Assembly: GCF_011045815.1 (NCBI RefSeq) | Contig: NZ_CP047345.1 | Coordinates: forward strand, 62,001 to 126,000 | Length of the DNA: 64,000 bases | Origin: Proteus vulgaris | GTDB lineage: Bacteria > Pseudomonadota > Gammaproteobacteria > Enterobacterales > Enterobacteriaceae | Reading direction: 5' to 3' | In this document: one piece after another, positions 50,512 through 57,083 of the stretch | How positions within the stretch are numbered: position 1 is the first letter of the stretch | Layout of the letters: every line of letters starts with the position of its first letter | Notes under the pieces: generated by a model | The model's database searches: none | Seen by the model: the letters and a program-made list of their open reading frames with translations, nothing else | What the model was told of the DNA's origin: nothing | Position numbers and translations under genes: made by a program

Positions 50512-51372
50512 TTACGCTTCTGGGTAAACAAATAACTCTGCTTTTCCCTGATCAAGAAGGTAAGGGAAAGCAACTTTTTCGCCATTATCCAGCTCAACCG
50601 ATTTTGGAGCAAGGTAGAGGTAGGCCCAAGCTGGTAGCTGTTTGCTAATAGCTGCGTAGATCGCTTGCTGAGGAGCATGGCTTGCTGCCCCATTACCGAC
50701 ATTCACAAAGTTGTATGCGGTCTCATGGCCTGATGTGAAGGCATACGCTGTACCTTGAACGCCAGAGACAAAATTAGGAGCTGACCCTAGGCGAGGCTCC
50801 ACGATTTTCACCTTAACGGAACACATGTCAGCTACCTTACTTTGTCCGTTCACCCACGTCGGGCAACCCCATTCATTCTTGTAGAACTGATAGGTTAGGC
50901 GACCATCTTTGTCATACAGAAGCGTGAAATTGGCACCCAAATCAGTCAGCGCTGACTCAATGGAAACTTTCACATGTGAAAGAAATTTGGCCTGAGCGTC
51001 TGCCGGTGAAACTGCTTCGTTAGCAGGCATCCAAGCGATCAAGCTATTGCGAGCGCCATGCTGTTTGGGGCCGATAGCCCAGTTCGCAAGGTTGACCAAG
51101 CCACCTTGCCAGTCGGTCATTCCGAGCTGAGGGGACATGTAGCCAGACAGCACGTAGGCTGCCCCAAACGTTTTGGTGTCGGTCAGACGCTCCAGCTTGT
51201 CACGCGGAACAGAAGCGTCTTGGATGCCTGTTACCAGGCCACCGGCCTCCGCGATGTTGTAAGCGCGACTGTGATTGGTTTTGTACGCTGTGGGTTCGTA
51301 ACTGCTGGTGGATGCACAGCCAGATAGAGCTGCTACAGCCAGAGCCACGGTGGTGATTAAAGCCTTTTTCAT
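50512..51372 (-). CDS. Lipoprotein, 286 residues
   Basis: A signal with lipobox ALSGC (TVALAVAALSGCASTSSYEP) gives a lipidated cysteine at residue 19. The mature domain has no recognised family; it contains NEWGCPTWVNGQSKVADMC and ends in a beta-rich region. Candidates include an exclusion or surface protein, but that is a guess. A copy of the CTTTCACATGTGAAAG palindrome lies within the coding region at 50967. Confidence 0.6.
   Translation of the reverse strand: MKKALITTVALAVAALSGCASTSSYEPTAYKTNHSRAYNIAEAGGLVTGIQDASVPRDKLERLTDTKTFGAAYVLSGYMSPQLGMTDWQGGLVNLANWAIGPKQHGARNSLIAWMPANEAVSPADAQAKFLSHVKVSIESALTDLGANFTLLYDKDGRLTYQFYKNEWGCPTWVNGQSKVADMCSVKVKIVEPRLGSAPNFVSGVQGTAYAFTSGHETAYNFVNVGNGAASHAPQQAIYAAISKQLPAWAYLYLAPKSVELDNGEKVAFPYLLDQGKAELFVYPEA
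50967..50982. promoter_or_regulatory. parS-like palindrome, copy 4 (inside a gene)
   Basis: CTTTCACATGTGAAAG within the coding sequence of the 286-residue lipoprotein. ParB sites inside genes are common in bacteria, whereas promoter operators are not, which favours a centromere-type role for this palindrome. Confidence 0.45.
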
Positions 51373-51451
51373 GTTGTTCTCCGTTCTTACCTGAGTTGAA
51401 TCTGATTTACTTCGATAATATCACAGCATCAAAAAATGCAACCATAAAAGA

Positions 51452-51478
51452 CAAAAAAAAGCCCCTCGGGCGAGGGGC
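51452..51478 (-). terminator. Rho-independent terminator of the DUF1845 gene
   Basis: On the minus strand GCCCCTCG (from 51478-51471) pairs with CGAGGGGC (from 51468-51461), followed by a run of U residues (plus-strand A8). Confidence 0.85.
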
Positions 51479-51494
51479 AAAGGTTTGGGCTGGG

Positions 51495-52136
51495 TTATGC
51501 TGCTTTTGTTTTCTCGGCTTCGTCTGCGATTTCCTTGTCGCCGGTTGCAGATTCCGGAGCGGCTTCGGCCACTTCACCTTCTTTGCCTTTGCTGTGGGCG
51601 GAAATGCGAGCCCGTTTCTCGATGCCGATGATTCGACCGGCCAGCTTGATGAGGCGTTGCTGCCATTGGTAAGTGGCGTCGGTGCGCTGCTTGCTGGTCA
51701 GTACGGTGTTCAGCCAGAGAGTGTCAACGATCCCCATCAGGGTATCCAGTTTGCGGATCAGGTGTGCAAACTGAGCAACCTGAGGAGAGTTGATCTCGAT
51801 GGTGTATTCATTCGGGTTGGTGTAGCCGGGCATCATGTCGATGCCGTTGTCTTCCATCAGCTTGTTGAGCTGGGCGGTAGCTTTGTCCAGGTCTTCGGAG
51901 ACCTTGGAAATGTGTTCCAGGATGACGGTTTCAACCTGGTCGATTTCGTCCTGCTCACCGATGATGCGAAGGATCACGTCGATGGAGAACAGGGAGTTGG
52001 AAACTCGCTCAAAGCTGCGTTCCATGACGCGCTGAGCTTGGAGGCTGTTTACTTTCAGAACTTGCTTGAAAACAGGGCGAGAGTAGTGGTTGCTGCGGTC
52101 GTTGTTTGTGTCCAGTGCTACTTGTGCTTCTGCCAT
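51495..52136 (-). CDS. DUF1845 protein, AcaB-like transcriptional regulator
   Basis: About 213 residues. Start MAEAQVALDTNNDRSNHYSR at 52136, with AGGAG upstream; the frame is open to 52196 but lacks a ribosome site there. The pattern SLQAQRVMERSFERVSNSLF, then HLIRKLDTLMGIVDTLWLN, fits DUF1845, the family of AcaB, a ribbon-helix-helix activator of IncC conjugation. The C-terminal tail is Ala/Glu/Lys-rich. A monocistronic minus-strand unit with its own terminator. The AcaB identity is a proposal from family and context. Confidence 0.6.
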   Translation of the reverse strand: MAEAQVALDTNNDRSNHYSRPVFKQVLKVNSLQAQRVMERSFERVSNSLFSIDVILRIIGEQDEIDQVETVILEHISKVSEDLDKATAQLNKLMEDNGIDMMPGYTNPNEYTIEINSPQVAQFAHLIRKLDTLMGIVDTLWLNTVLTSKQRTDATYQWQQRLIKLAGRIIGIEKRARISAHSKGKEGEVAEAAPESATGDKEIADEAEKTKAA

Positions 52137-52219
52137 TAGAGATACTCCTAAATTTGAGGTACAGATAAACGCACTGGAAAGGATAAATGCGGTCAATCTG
52201 TAACCTGACCTCTCGAAGT

Positions 52220-52232
52220 GCCCAAAATGGAC
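52220..52232 (+). promoter_or_regulatory. AcaCD-box-like site 8 (recombination region)
   Basis: GCCCAAAATGGAC followed by AGTTACAGCG, oriented to the right. It lies 49 bp upstream of the first structured leader module and about 200 bp before the 52430 gene. It should drive the ssb-bet-exo region. Confidence 0.6.
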
Positions 52233-52280
52233 AGTTACAGCGTTTTCTGTTTAGCAAAGGTGAGCTATATTTGAATCATC

Positions 52281-52333
52281 TTAGTCGCTCTGCGGCTATA
52301 GGTGAGATAGCTGGTCTCCGAAAACAAACAGCA
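52281..52333 (+). promoter_or_regulatory. Structured leader module A/B, copy 1
   Basis: Hairpin A: TAGTCGC (52282-52288) pairs with GCGGCTA (52292-52298). Hairpin B: GAGA (52304-52307) and TCTC (52315-52318) enclose the loop TAGCTGG. Then CGAAAACAAACAGCA. Compared with the other three copies, the B stem changes from GCGA/TCGC to GAGA/TCTC with pairing preserved, and hairpin A changes on both sides. Such compensatory change is strong evidence for RNA structure. The sequence here is very close to the GAGAUAGCUGGUUCUC hairpin of 23S rRNA domain II. Confidence 0.65.
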
Positions 52334-52367
52334 TCTAGTCTTATGCCGTATGGCATTACTTAACCCC

Positions 52368-52429
52368 AAGCCGGGGGCTTCTCCCGGTTTTCGGGTGTTG
52401 CCCCTGTTTTTTTACATAGGAGCAACACC
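52368..52429 (+). promoter_or_regulatory. Two-hairpin SD leader of the 52430 gene
   Basis: Hairpin 1: AAGCCGGG (52368-52375) with CCCGGTTT (52383-52390). Hairpin 2: GGTGTTGC (52394-52401) with GCAACACC (52422-52429), loop of 20 nt containing CATAGGA; the AGGAG site ends at the first base of the 3' arm and the ATG follows immediately. The alternative pairing with hairpin 1 is limited to GGGGC/GCCCC here. Confidence 0.6.
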
Positions 52430-52750
52430 ATGCACATCATCACTTTCATTGTAGTTCTGCTTGCATCTCTGGGCGCACTGTACGTAGGCGCGAAGGCATT
52501 TGCTTTTTCCTTCATCGTTCTCGCTAAAGTGTTCCAGCGTATCGGTTTGTTCCTTTGGAACAAATTCGCAGTTCCTGCAATGCGGTCTGTACAGGCCGTC
52601 ATCAAAGAACGTGCTGCCAAGGCTGAACAAGCCAAAGCAGTCGTTGAACCTGAGGTAACTCAAGTTCAAGAAGTCGCTAAACAAGAACCTGACTGGGATT
52701 ATCTCGAAATCCCGACTTACCTTCGTAAGGGCAAGGAACTTGTTTGGTAA
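52430..52750 (+). CDS. Membrane-anchored protein, 106 residues
   Basis: An N-terminal hydrophobic helix (IITFIVVLLASLGALYVGA) is followed by an amphipathic region, an Ala/Glu/Val-rich coiled segment (RAAKAEQAKAVVEPEVTQV) and an aromatic end (DWDYLEIPTYLRKGKELVW). No family recognised. First gene after the AcaCD-like box and leader modules, ahead of the recombination genes. Confidence 0.55.
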   Translation: MHIITFIVVLLASLGALYVGAKAFAFSFIVLAKVFQRIGLFLWNKFAVPAMRSVQAVIKERAAKAEQAKAVVEPEVTQVQEVAKQEPDWDYLEIPTYLRKGKELVW

Positions 52751-52788
52751 TAACTGTCGCTGAGTAATCTTCGACACTTTCAAACCCA

Positions 52789-52844
52789 TCGGGGCAACCA
52801 TACCCCGACGGGGATGTTGCCCCTTTTTGCTTAGGAGCAACATC
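52789..52844 (+). promoter_or_regulatory. Two-hairpin SD leader of the 30-residue gene
   Basis: Hairpin 1: TCGGGG (52789-52794) with CCCCGA (52803-52808). Hairpin 2: GATGTTGC (52813-52820) with GCAACATC (52837-52844), loop containing TTAGGA. Alternative pairing: GGGGCAAC (52791-52798) with GTTGCCCC (52816-52823), plus AT/AT after one bulged C, which excludes both hairpins. It is the clearest example of the proposed switch. Confidence 0.65.
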
Positions 52845-52937
52845 ATGGAAATCGCTATCATCGCTTTGTGTATCCCTACTGGTTGGGCAATCTCTCGTCC
52901 TTTCGTGAGAATCGCTGAATCGTTCGGTTACTGCTGA
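52845..52937 (+). CDS. Small hydrophobic protein, 30 residues
   Basis: The frame MEIAIIALCIPTGWAISRPF, then VRIAESFGYC. The start is supported by AGGAG and the perfectly matched start-site hairpin shared with the family. It would be a single short membrane helix with two cysteines. After the stop, a hairpin AAAGGGAGGGG/CCCCTCTCTTT (about 52947-52972) may stabilise or end the mRNA. No relatives known to me. Confidence 0.45.
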   Translation: MEIAIIALCIPTGWAISRPFVRIAESFGYC

Positions 52938-53053
52938 TAGTCAACGCAAAGGGAGGGGGCAACCCCTCTCTTTCTGGTCAAGCCTCTGTGGCTTGTCCTC
53001 AAAGTCTTCTGGTGTCAGTTGGCTTTGACGACAAGCTACAGGGGGAATGTCGA

Positions 53054-53239
53054 ATGCAACAGAATCTTCATGTTTACGACGATCACGCAGGCATCATCTA
53101 TCTGGCTGATGGACGCGAGGTGAAATTTGATCCGAAACTGTATTCCAGCTCCTACCAGGCGCACAGTGAAGCAGTGAAGTGGGCCAAAGAAACCGGGGTC
53201 ATTGGTCAAAACGACGATGTGGTGATGTTCGTCCATTGA
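53054..53239 (+). CDS. Hypothetical protein, 61 residues
   Basis: ATG 53054 (MQQNLHVYDDHAGIIYLADG) has GGGGG 8 nt upstream. A small acidic soluble protein ending GQNDDVVMFVH. Its leader has an AAGCC/GGCTT hairpin (52981-52995) and a weak CGAC/GTCG pairing around the ribosome site, possibly a degenerate member of the leader family. After the stop a GAGTGGCCTC/GAGGCTACTC-type hairpin follows. The function is unknown. Confidence 0.5.
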   Translation: MQQNLHVYDDHAGIIYLADGREVKFDPKLYSSSYQAHSEAVKWAKETGVIGQNDDVVMFVH

Positions 53240-53316
53240 GGGAGTGGCCTCCAGGAGAGGCTACTCTCCTCGCTCCTTAAAAGTCTTCTTACTCATGGTG
53301 AATACCATCAGTAAGC

Positions 53317-53437
53317 AGATTTTGTTCTCTTCGGAGAGCGAAAAGTGCGATAGCTGGTCGCCAAAAACAAACAGCAAATTAACGTTAATTTACTAGCCCA
53401 ACCGGGCGCATCCGCCCGGTTCGGGACGTGGTGCGCC
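53317..53437 (+). repeat. 121-bp perfect direct repeat, copy 1
   Basis: Identical to 58152-58272 over 121 positions (offset 4,835). It includes leader module A/B, the palindrome AAATTAACGTTAATTT (53376-53391), hairpin 1 and the 5' arm of hairpin 2. The two copies flank cobS, the 302-residue gene, ssb, bet and exo. Confidence 0.85.
53326..53376 (+). promoter_or_regulatory. Structured leader module A/B, copy 2
   Basis: Hairpin A: TCTC (53326-53329) with GAGA (53334-53337) closing a TTCG tetraloop. Hairpin B: GCGA (53347-53350), loop TAGCTGG, TCGC (53358-53361). Then CAAAAACAAACAGCA. It precedes cobS and is part of the 121-bp repeat. Confidence 0.65.
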
Positions 53438-53458
53438 TGTCACAATAGGAGCGCACCT
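53400..53458 (+). promoter_or_regulatory. Two-hairpin SD leader of cobS-like gene
   Basis: Hairpin 1: AACCGGGC (53400-53407) with GCCCGGTT (53414-53421), perfect 8 bp. Hairpin 2: GGTGCGC (53430-53436) with GCGCACC (53451-53457); loop holds ATAGGA. Alternative: GGCGCA (53405-53410) with TGCGCC (53432-53437) plus CC/GG after a bulged T. Confidence 0.65.
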
Positions 53459-54427
53459 ATGTCTCAATACTCTCAATTCTCAGTAAGCAAGGTTTTCGGT
53501 ATGCCCAGCATTCCGGAGAAGGTAACGGCCATCGGCTACGCTGACGGTTCAAACCCTTTCATCCCTGCCACTGATACCAACTACGTTTTCCGCAAAGAGT
53601 TTCTGCGAGAGGTCTTGGCCTATCTCAAAGAGCCTGGCGGTGACGCATTGTTCGTAACCGGCCCTACCGGGTCTGGCAAAACCTCAGGTATCACCGAGAT
53701 CGCTGGTCGTCTCAACTGGCCTGTTCAGCAAATCACTGCCCACGGGCGGATGGAGCTGACAGATCTGATTGGACATCACGCTCTGGTCGCGGAAAAGCCT
53801 GGTCAACCACCTGTCATGAAGTTCATGTATGGACCTCTGGCAGTCGCTATGCGTGAAGGTCATCTGCTCCTCATCAACGAGGTGGATTTGGCCGACCCTG
53901 CCGAGCTGGCTGGTCTCAACGATGTCCTTGAAGGGCGTCCCCTTGTGATCGCTCAGAATGGCGGGGAAATCATCAAGCCGCACCCGATGTTTCGTGTGGT
54001 CGTTACTGGTAACTCTACGGGGTCCGGTGATGCTTCTGGTTTGTACCAGGGGGTGATGATGCAGAACCTCGCAGCTATGGATCGCTATCGTTTCACCAAA
54101 GTAGGGTATGCGGATGAGGAAGCTGAACTCAGCATTCTTGGCCGTGTTACTCCGAAACTTCCGGAAAATGTGCGGAAGGGAATGGTTCGGATTGCTAATC
54201 AGGTCCGCAAACTGTTTCTTGGCGAAAACGGTGAAGATGGTCAGATCAGCGTCACCATGTCCACTCGGACGTTGGTGCGTTGGGCGAAACTGTCTCTAGC
54301 GTTCCGTGGTGCCCCAAATGCTCTTGAATACGCCCTGGATCAAGCTCTGCTTATCCGTGCGGCCAAAGAGGAGCGTGAAGCCATCCTGCGTGTTGCGAAG
54401 GATGTGTTCGGGGACCAATGGCGCTAA
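53459..54427 (+). CDS. cobS: CobS-like MoxR-family AAA+ ATPase
   Basis: A 322-residue AAA+ protein of the MoxR/CobS group. Walker A GPTGSGKTS is at residues 68-76 and Walker B LLLINEVDLADPAEL near residue 140; a sensor region VVVTGNSTGSG follows. It resembles the cobalt chelatase subunit CobS but, with the VWA protein at 59656, more likely forms a chaperone-like MoxR-VWA pair. Both are conserved in IncA/C and SXT elements, and their role in the plasmid is unknown. Confidence 0.8.
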   Translation: MSQYSQFSVSKVFGMPSIPEKVTAIGYADGSNPFIPATDTNYVFRKEFLREVLAYLKEPGGDALFVTGPTGSGKTSGITEIAGRLNWPVQQITAHGRMELTDLIGHHALVAEKPGQPPVMKFMYGPLAVAMREGHLLLINEVDLADPAELAGLNDVLEGRPLVIAQNGGEIIKPHPMFRVVVTGNSTGSGDASGLYQGVMMQNLAAMDRYRFTKVGYADEEAELSILGRVTPKLPENVRKGMVRIANQVRKLFLGENGEDGQISVTMSTRTLVRWAKLSLAFRGAPNALEYALDQALLIRAAKEEREAILRVAKDVFGDQWR

Positions 54428-54437
54428 GGGGTGACGC

Positions 54438-55346
54438 ATGAAGAAAAATGACTGTTTGTGCCGTCGTTACACTGCTAAAGAGTGGGGCAATGACGAAACC
54501 ACAATAGAAGTCTTCATTGGCTACAAGTTGCTCCGGGAGCCCAGCTCCTCGGAGCCAGGCCAATTCACGATGGTCGAGCTACGCCGAACCGTCACTGATG
54601 GGAAAGCTGAAAATTGGTCTGAGACAAAGCTCGAAGGACCTTTTGAAGCTAACGGCCCAGACACGATCCCAATGTCCTACAAGGACAAAGAAAGCCAGTA
54701 TGTGTCACAGTTTCTCAGCCAGGGGTACACCTTTCTGGATGAGGTGCTGGTAAACGCAGAGACACAGACGGTGCTGGAAGGGGGGAATGTTTCAGCCGGA
54801 CAAACAGCCAGCTTGGGATCTCTCAACTGGCTGTTATCTCCGCCCTCTGAGTTACCTCCAGGTGACATAAACCTCTTCAAAGGTTTTGTTGCTGGGGTTT
54901 TTGCCAAAGGAGCCGGTTTAATCGGCTTTGAGGTTGCTCGGAGCGAAGGCTCAAATGACTTGCTACCCAGTGTGCTGATGCGTACTGACAGCGGTTATGA
55001 GCTTGGGGTTAGCACTGGACTAGGCGAAAACACTATCCATCCAGCTACGCTGGAAGGCGCTGGTGAACTCCGCCCGGAACATGGTCACAAACCCCTGCTG
55101 ATGTTGGTTTACCTGCAACAGCGTTTCGCGGATGACTTTTCAAACGTAGAGAAGCCGCTGGTGGCATTCTGTGATGAACAGGGTGATACCTTCGACTACG
55201 AGCGTTTTGATTCACTAAAACCCCTCATTGAACGGTTTGGTTTCAGCTACGACGAAGTAAGAGCAGATGCAGAAAGGCTTGGCCTTGTATCTGAGCTGAT
55301 TCGCCTGGCAGAGATCGACGCCGAACAAGAGGATCACTTTTTTTAA
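54438..55346 (+). CDS. Hypothetical protein, 302 residues
   Basis: Follows cobS by 10 bp with no structured leader (GGGGTGACGC then ATG). Starts MKKNDCLCRRYTAKEWGND; soluble, beta-rich N-terminal half and acidic C-terminus (RLAEIDAEQEDHFF). No family recognised. Lack of its own leader suggests expression is tied to cobS. Confidence 0.55.
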   Translation: MKKNDCLCRRYTAKEWGNDETTIEVFIGYKLLREPSSSEPGQFTMVELRRTVTDGKAENWSETKLEGPFEANGPDTIPMSYKDKESQYVSQFLSQGYTFLDEVLVNAETQTVLEGGNVSAGQTASLGSLNWLLSPPSELPPGDINLFKGFVAGVFAKGAGLIGFEVARSEGSNDLLPSVLMRTDSGYELGVSTGLGENTIHPATLEGAGELRPEHGHKPLLMLVYLQQRFADDFSNVEKPLVAFCDEQGDTFDYERFDSLKPLIERFGFSYDEVRADAERLGLVSELIRLAEIDAEQEDHFF

Positions 55347-55352
55347 CCCTTA

Positions 55353-55409
55353 CGGGGGCTTGCTCCCCGAAAGGGGCGTTGGCCCTCTCCAAATAACTTG
55401 GAGGTCATG
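55353..55409 (+). promoter_or_regulatory. Two-hairpin SD leader of ssb
   Basis: Hairpin 1: CGGGG (55353-55357) with CCCCG (55365-55369). Hairpin 2 is short: TGGCC (55380-55384) with GGTCA (55403-55407), enclosing the GGAGG site. The alternative pairing with hairpin 1 relies on G-U pairs. A weaker family member. Confidence 0.45.
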
Positions 55410-55937
55410 ATGTCTAAAGGCGTCAACAAAGTAATTCTGGTCGGTAATCTCGGTTCTGACCCGGAAATTCGCTACATGCCAAGCGGAACTGCCGTTGCCA
55501 ACTTCAACGTTGCAACAACGGATACGTGGCGCGATAAGCAGTCTGGCGAGCAAAGAGAGCATACTGAGTGGCACCGTATTGTGCTTAAAGGTCGTTTGGC
55601 AGAAGTCGCTGGTGAGTACCTGAAAAAGGGCTCCCAAGTCTATCTCGAAGGGAGCAACCGCACCCGGAAGTGGACTGACAGCCAACAAATCGAGCGCTAC
55701 ACCACCGAAGTACACTGCGTTGAAATGCAGATGCTTGGTGGTCGTGGAAATGCACCTCAGGACAACTCTCAACGTGCAGCGCCCCAAAAAGGGCAACGTA
55801 CAGGAGCCGGTACGCAATCTGCTCCTGTGCAGCAATCAGCACCGCAAGGTGGTATGGGCGGAGGCTATGGTCCCGCTCCTGATGGCTGGGATGATGACAT
55901 CCCGTTCATGCGGCTGCACCACTTGGCTGGCGGGTAA
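55410..55937 (+). CDS. ssb: Single-stranded DNA-binding protein
   Basis: A 175-residue SSB. ATG 55410 (MSKGVNKVILVGNLGSDPEI) is best spaced from GGAGG. An OB fold is clear (MPSGTAVANFNVATTDTWRD, then TEWHRIVLKGRLAEVAGEYL). A Gln/Gly-rich linker leads to the acidic tip WDDDIPF, but the protein continues with MRLHHLAGG instead of ending there. It protects single-stranded DNA during transfer and recombination. It is next to bet and exo. Confidence 0.93.
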   Translation: MSKGVNKVILVGNLGSDPEIRYMPSGTAVANFNVATTDTWRDKQSGEQREHTEWHRIVLKGRLAEVAGEYLKKGSQVYLEGSNRTRKWTDSQQIERYTTEVHCVEMQMLGGRGNAPQDNSQRAAPQKGQRTGAGTQSAPVQQSAPQGGMGGGYGPAPDGWDDDIPFMRLHHLAGG

Positions 55938-55962
55938 CACCGCCAACTCTTACTAAACCCCA

Positions 55963-56033
55963 CGGGGGCACTCATGCCCCGAGGGGGTCATGGTGTCCTC
56001 AAACCGTTCATTCGTGAATTGGAGAAACACCAT
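55963..56033 (+). promoter_or_regulatory. Two-hairpin SD leader of bet
   Basis: Hairpin 1: CGGGGGCA (55963-55970) with TGCCCCG (55975-55981). Hairpin 2: ATGGTGT (55990-55996) with ACACCAT (56027-56033), the last two bases being part of the start codon; loop holds the GGAG site. Alternative: about 55966-55975 with 55990-55998, nine pairs with one bulged T. Confidence 0.6.
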
Positions 56034-57021
56034 GTCTGATAACAAATCTCTTGTAACCCGTATCGCAAGCCGGTTTGGCGTGGACACCCGAAAGTTCTAT
56101 GAAACTTTGAAGGCGACCGCATTCAAGCAGCGAGATGGAAGTGCCCCGACCGATGAGCAGATGATGACGCTCCTGATCGTGGCTGAACAGTACGGTTTGA
56201 ACCCTTTCACTCGGGAAATCTATGCGTTTCCTGACAAGCAAAATGGGATCATTCCGGTAGTAGGTGTTGATGGTTGGAGCCGCATCATCAACGAGCATCC
56301 CCAGTATGATGGCGTCGAGTTCGTGTATTCGGACAAGATGGTCAGAATGCAGGGGGCGAAAGTTGACTGCCCTGAGTGGATTGAATGCGTGATTTACCGT
56401 AAGGACAGATCTCGCCCTATCCGCATCAAGGAGTTCATTGATGAGGTGTACCGTGAACCGTTTCAGGGTCAAGGTCGCAATGGTGCTTACACTGTTGATG
56501 GCCCCTGGCAAACGCACACCAAGCGTCAACTCCGGCACAAGTCGCTGATCCAGTGTTCTCGTGTCGCATTTGGTTTCTCTGGTATTTATGACCAGGATGA
56601 AGCTGAACGCATCCGTGAAATGGAGCAGGCATCGGCCATTAACCCGGCTATTGCCAATCTCCCTTCACCATCTCAAGTTCAAAGCCAAGAGCCTTTGGCT
56701 ATTGAGCACAAAGAGCTTGACCCGATCCTAACCAAACTCGCAAATCGCGCCATTGCTGAAAACGCATGGTCTGCGGCGCATGAGTATGTGAAGGGACGGT
56801 ATGAAGGTTCGGAACTGCAATATGCGACTCAATTCCTTCGTGACAAGGAGATGGATCAAATGGAGCCTCCGAAACCTGACTACCAGGAAGCGCACGAGCA
56901 AGAGTCCGCCGCTGGTGGTTCTGCAAATGCTGAACCTGGTGCCGAAGAAATGCCGCCTTTGAGTGACGAGGACATGATCCCTGTTACAGAAGAGGAGGGC
57001 GCGGAAGGCAGTTACTACTAA
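56032..57021 (+). CDS. bet: RecT/Bet-family single-strand annealing recombinase
   Basis: A 329-residue Red-beta homologue that anneals complementary single strands. ATG 56032 (MSDNKSLVTRIASRFGVD) has GGAG upstream; the open frame extends to 55990. Family motifs: EQYGLNPFTREIYAFPD, then GIIPVVGVDGWSRIINEHP. The C-terminal third is acidic and probably disordered. With exo it forms a lambda-Red-like pair known to drive recombination among SXT/IncA/C elements. Confidence 0.93.
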   Translation: MSDNKSLVTRIASRFGVDTRKFYETLKATAFKQRDGSAPTDEQMMTLLIVAEQYGLNPFTREIYAFPDKQNGIIPVVGVDGWSRIINEHPQYDGVEFVYSDKMVRMQGAKVDCPEWIECVIYRKDRSRPIRIKEFIDEVYREPFQGQGRNGAYTVDGPWQTHTKRQLRHKSLIQCSRVAFGFSGIYDQDEAERIREMEQASAINPAIANLPSPSQVQSQEPLAIEHKELDPILTKLANRAIAENAWSAAHEYVKGRYEGSELQYATQFLRDKEMDQMEPPKPDYQEAHEQESAAGGSANAEPGAEEMPPLSDEDMIPVTEEEGAEGSYY

Positions 57022-57027
57022 CCCCAA

Positions 57028-57083
57028 CGGGGGGGACTCCCCCGCTGGGGGAGATCTCCCTCCTAACCATTGGAGAGAGGTCC
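57028..57083 (+). promoter_or_regulatory. Two-hairpin SD leader of exo
   Basis: Hairpin 1: CGGGGG (57028-57033) with CCCCCG (57039-57044). Hairpin 2: GATCTC (57053-57058) with GAGGTC (57077-57082), one U-G pair, with the start codon two bases on; the TTGGAG site lies in the loop. Confidence 0.55.

Noticed and set aside
55927..55944. TGGCGG/CCGCCA hairpin over the ssb stop codon as a further leader element
   Set aside because: It does not recur at the same relative place before other genes; a chance or mRNA-end hairpin is as likely.
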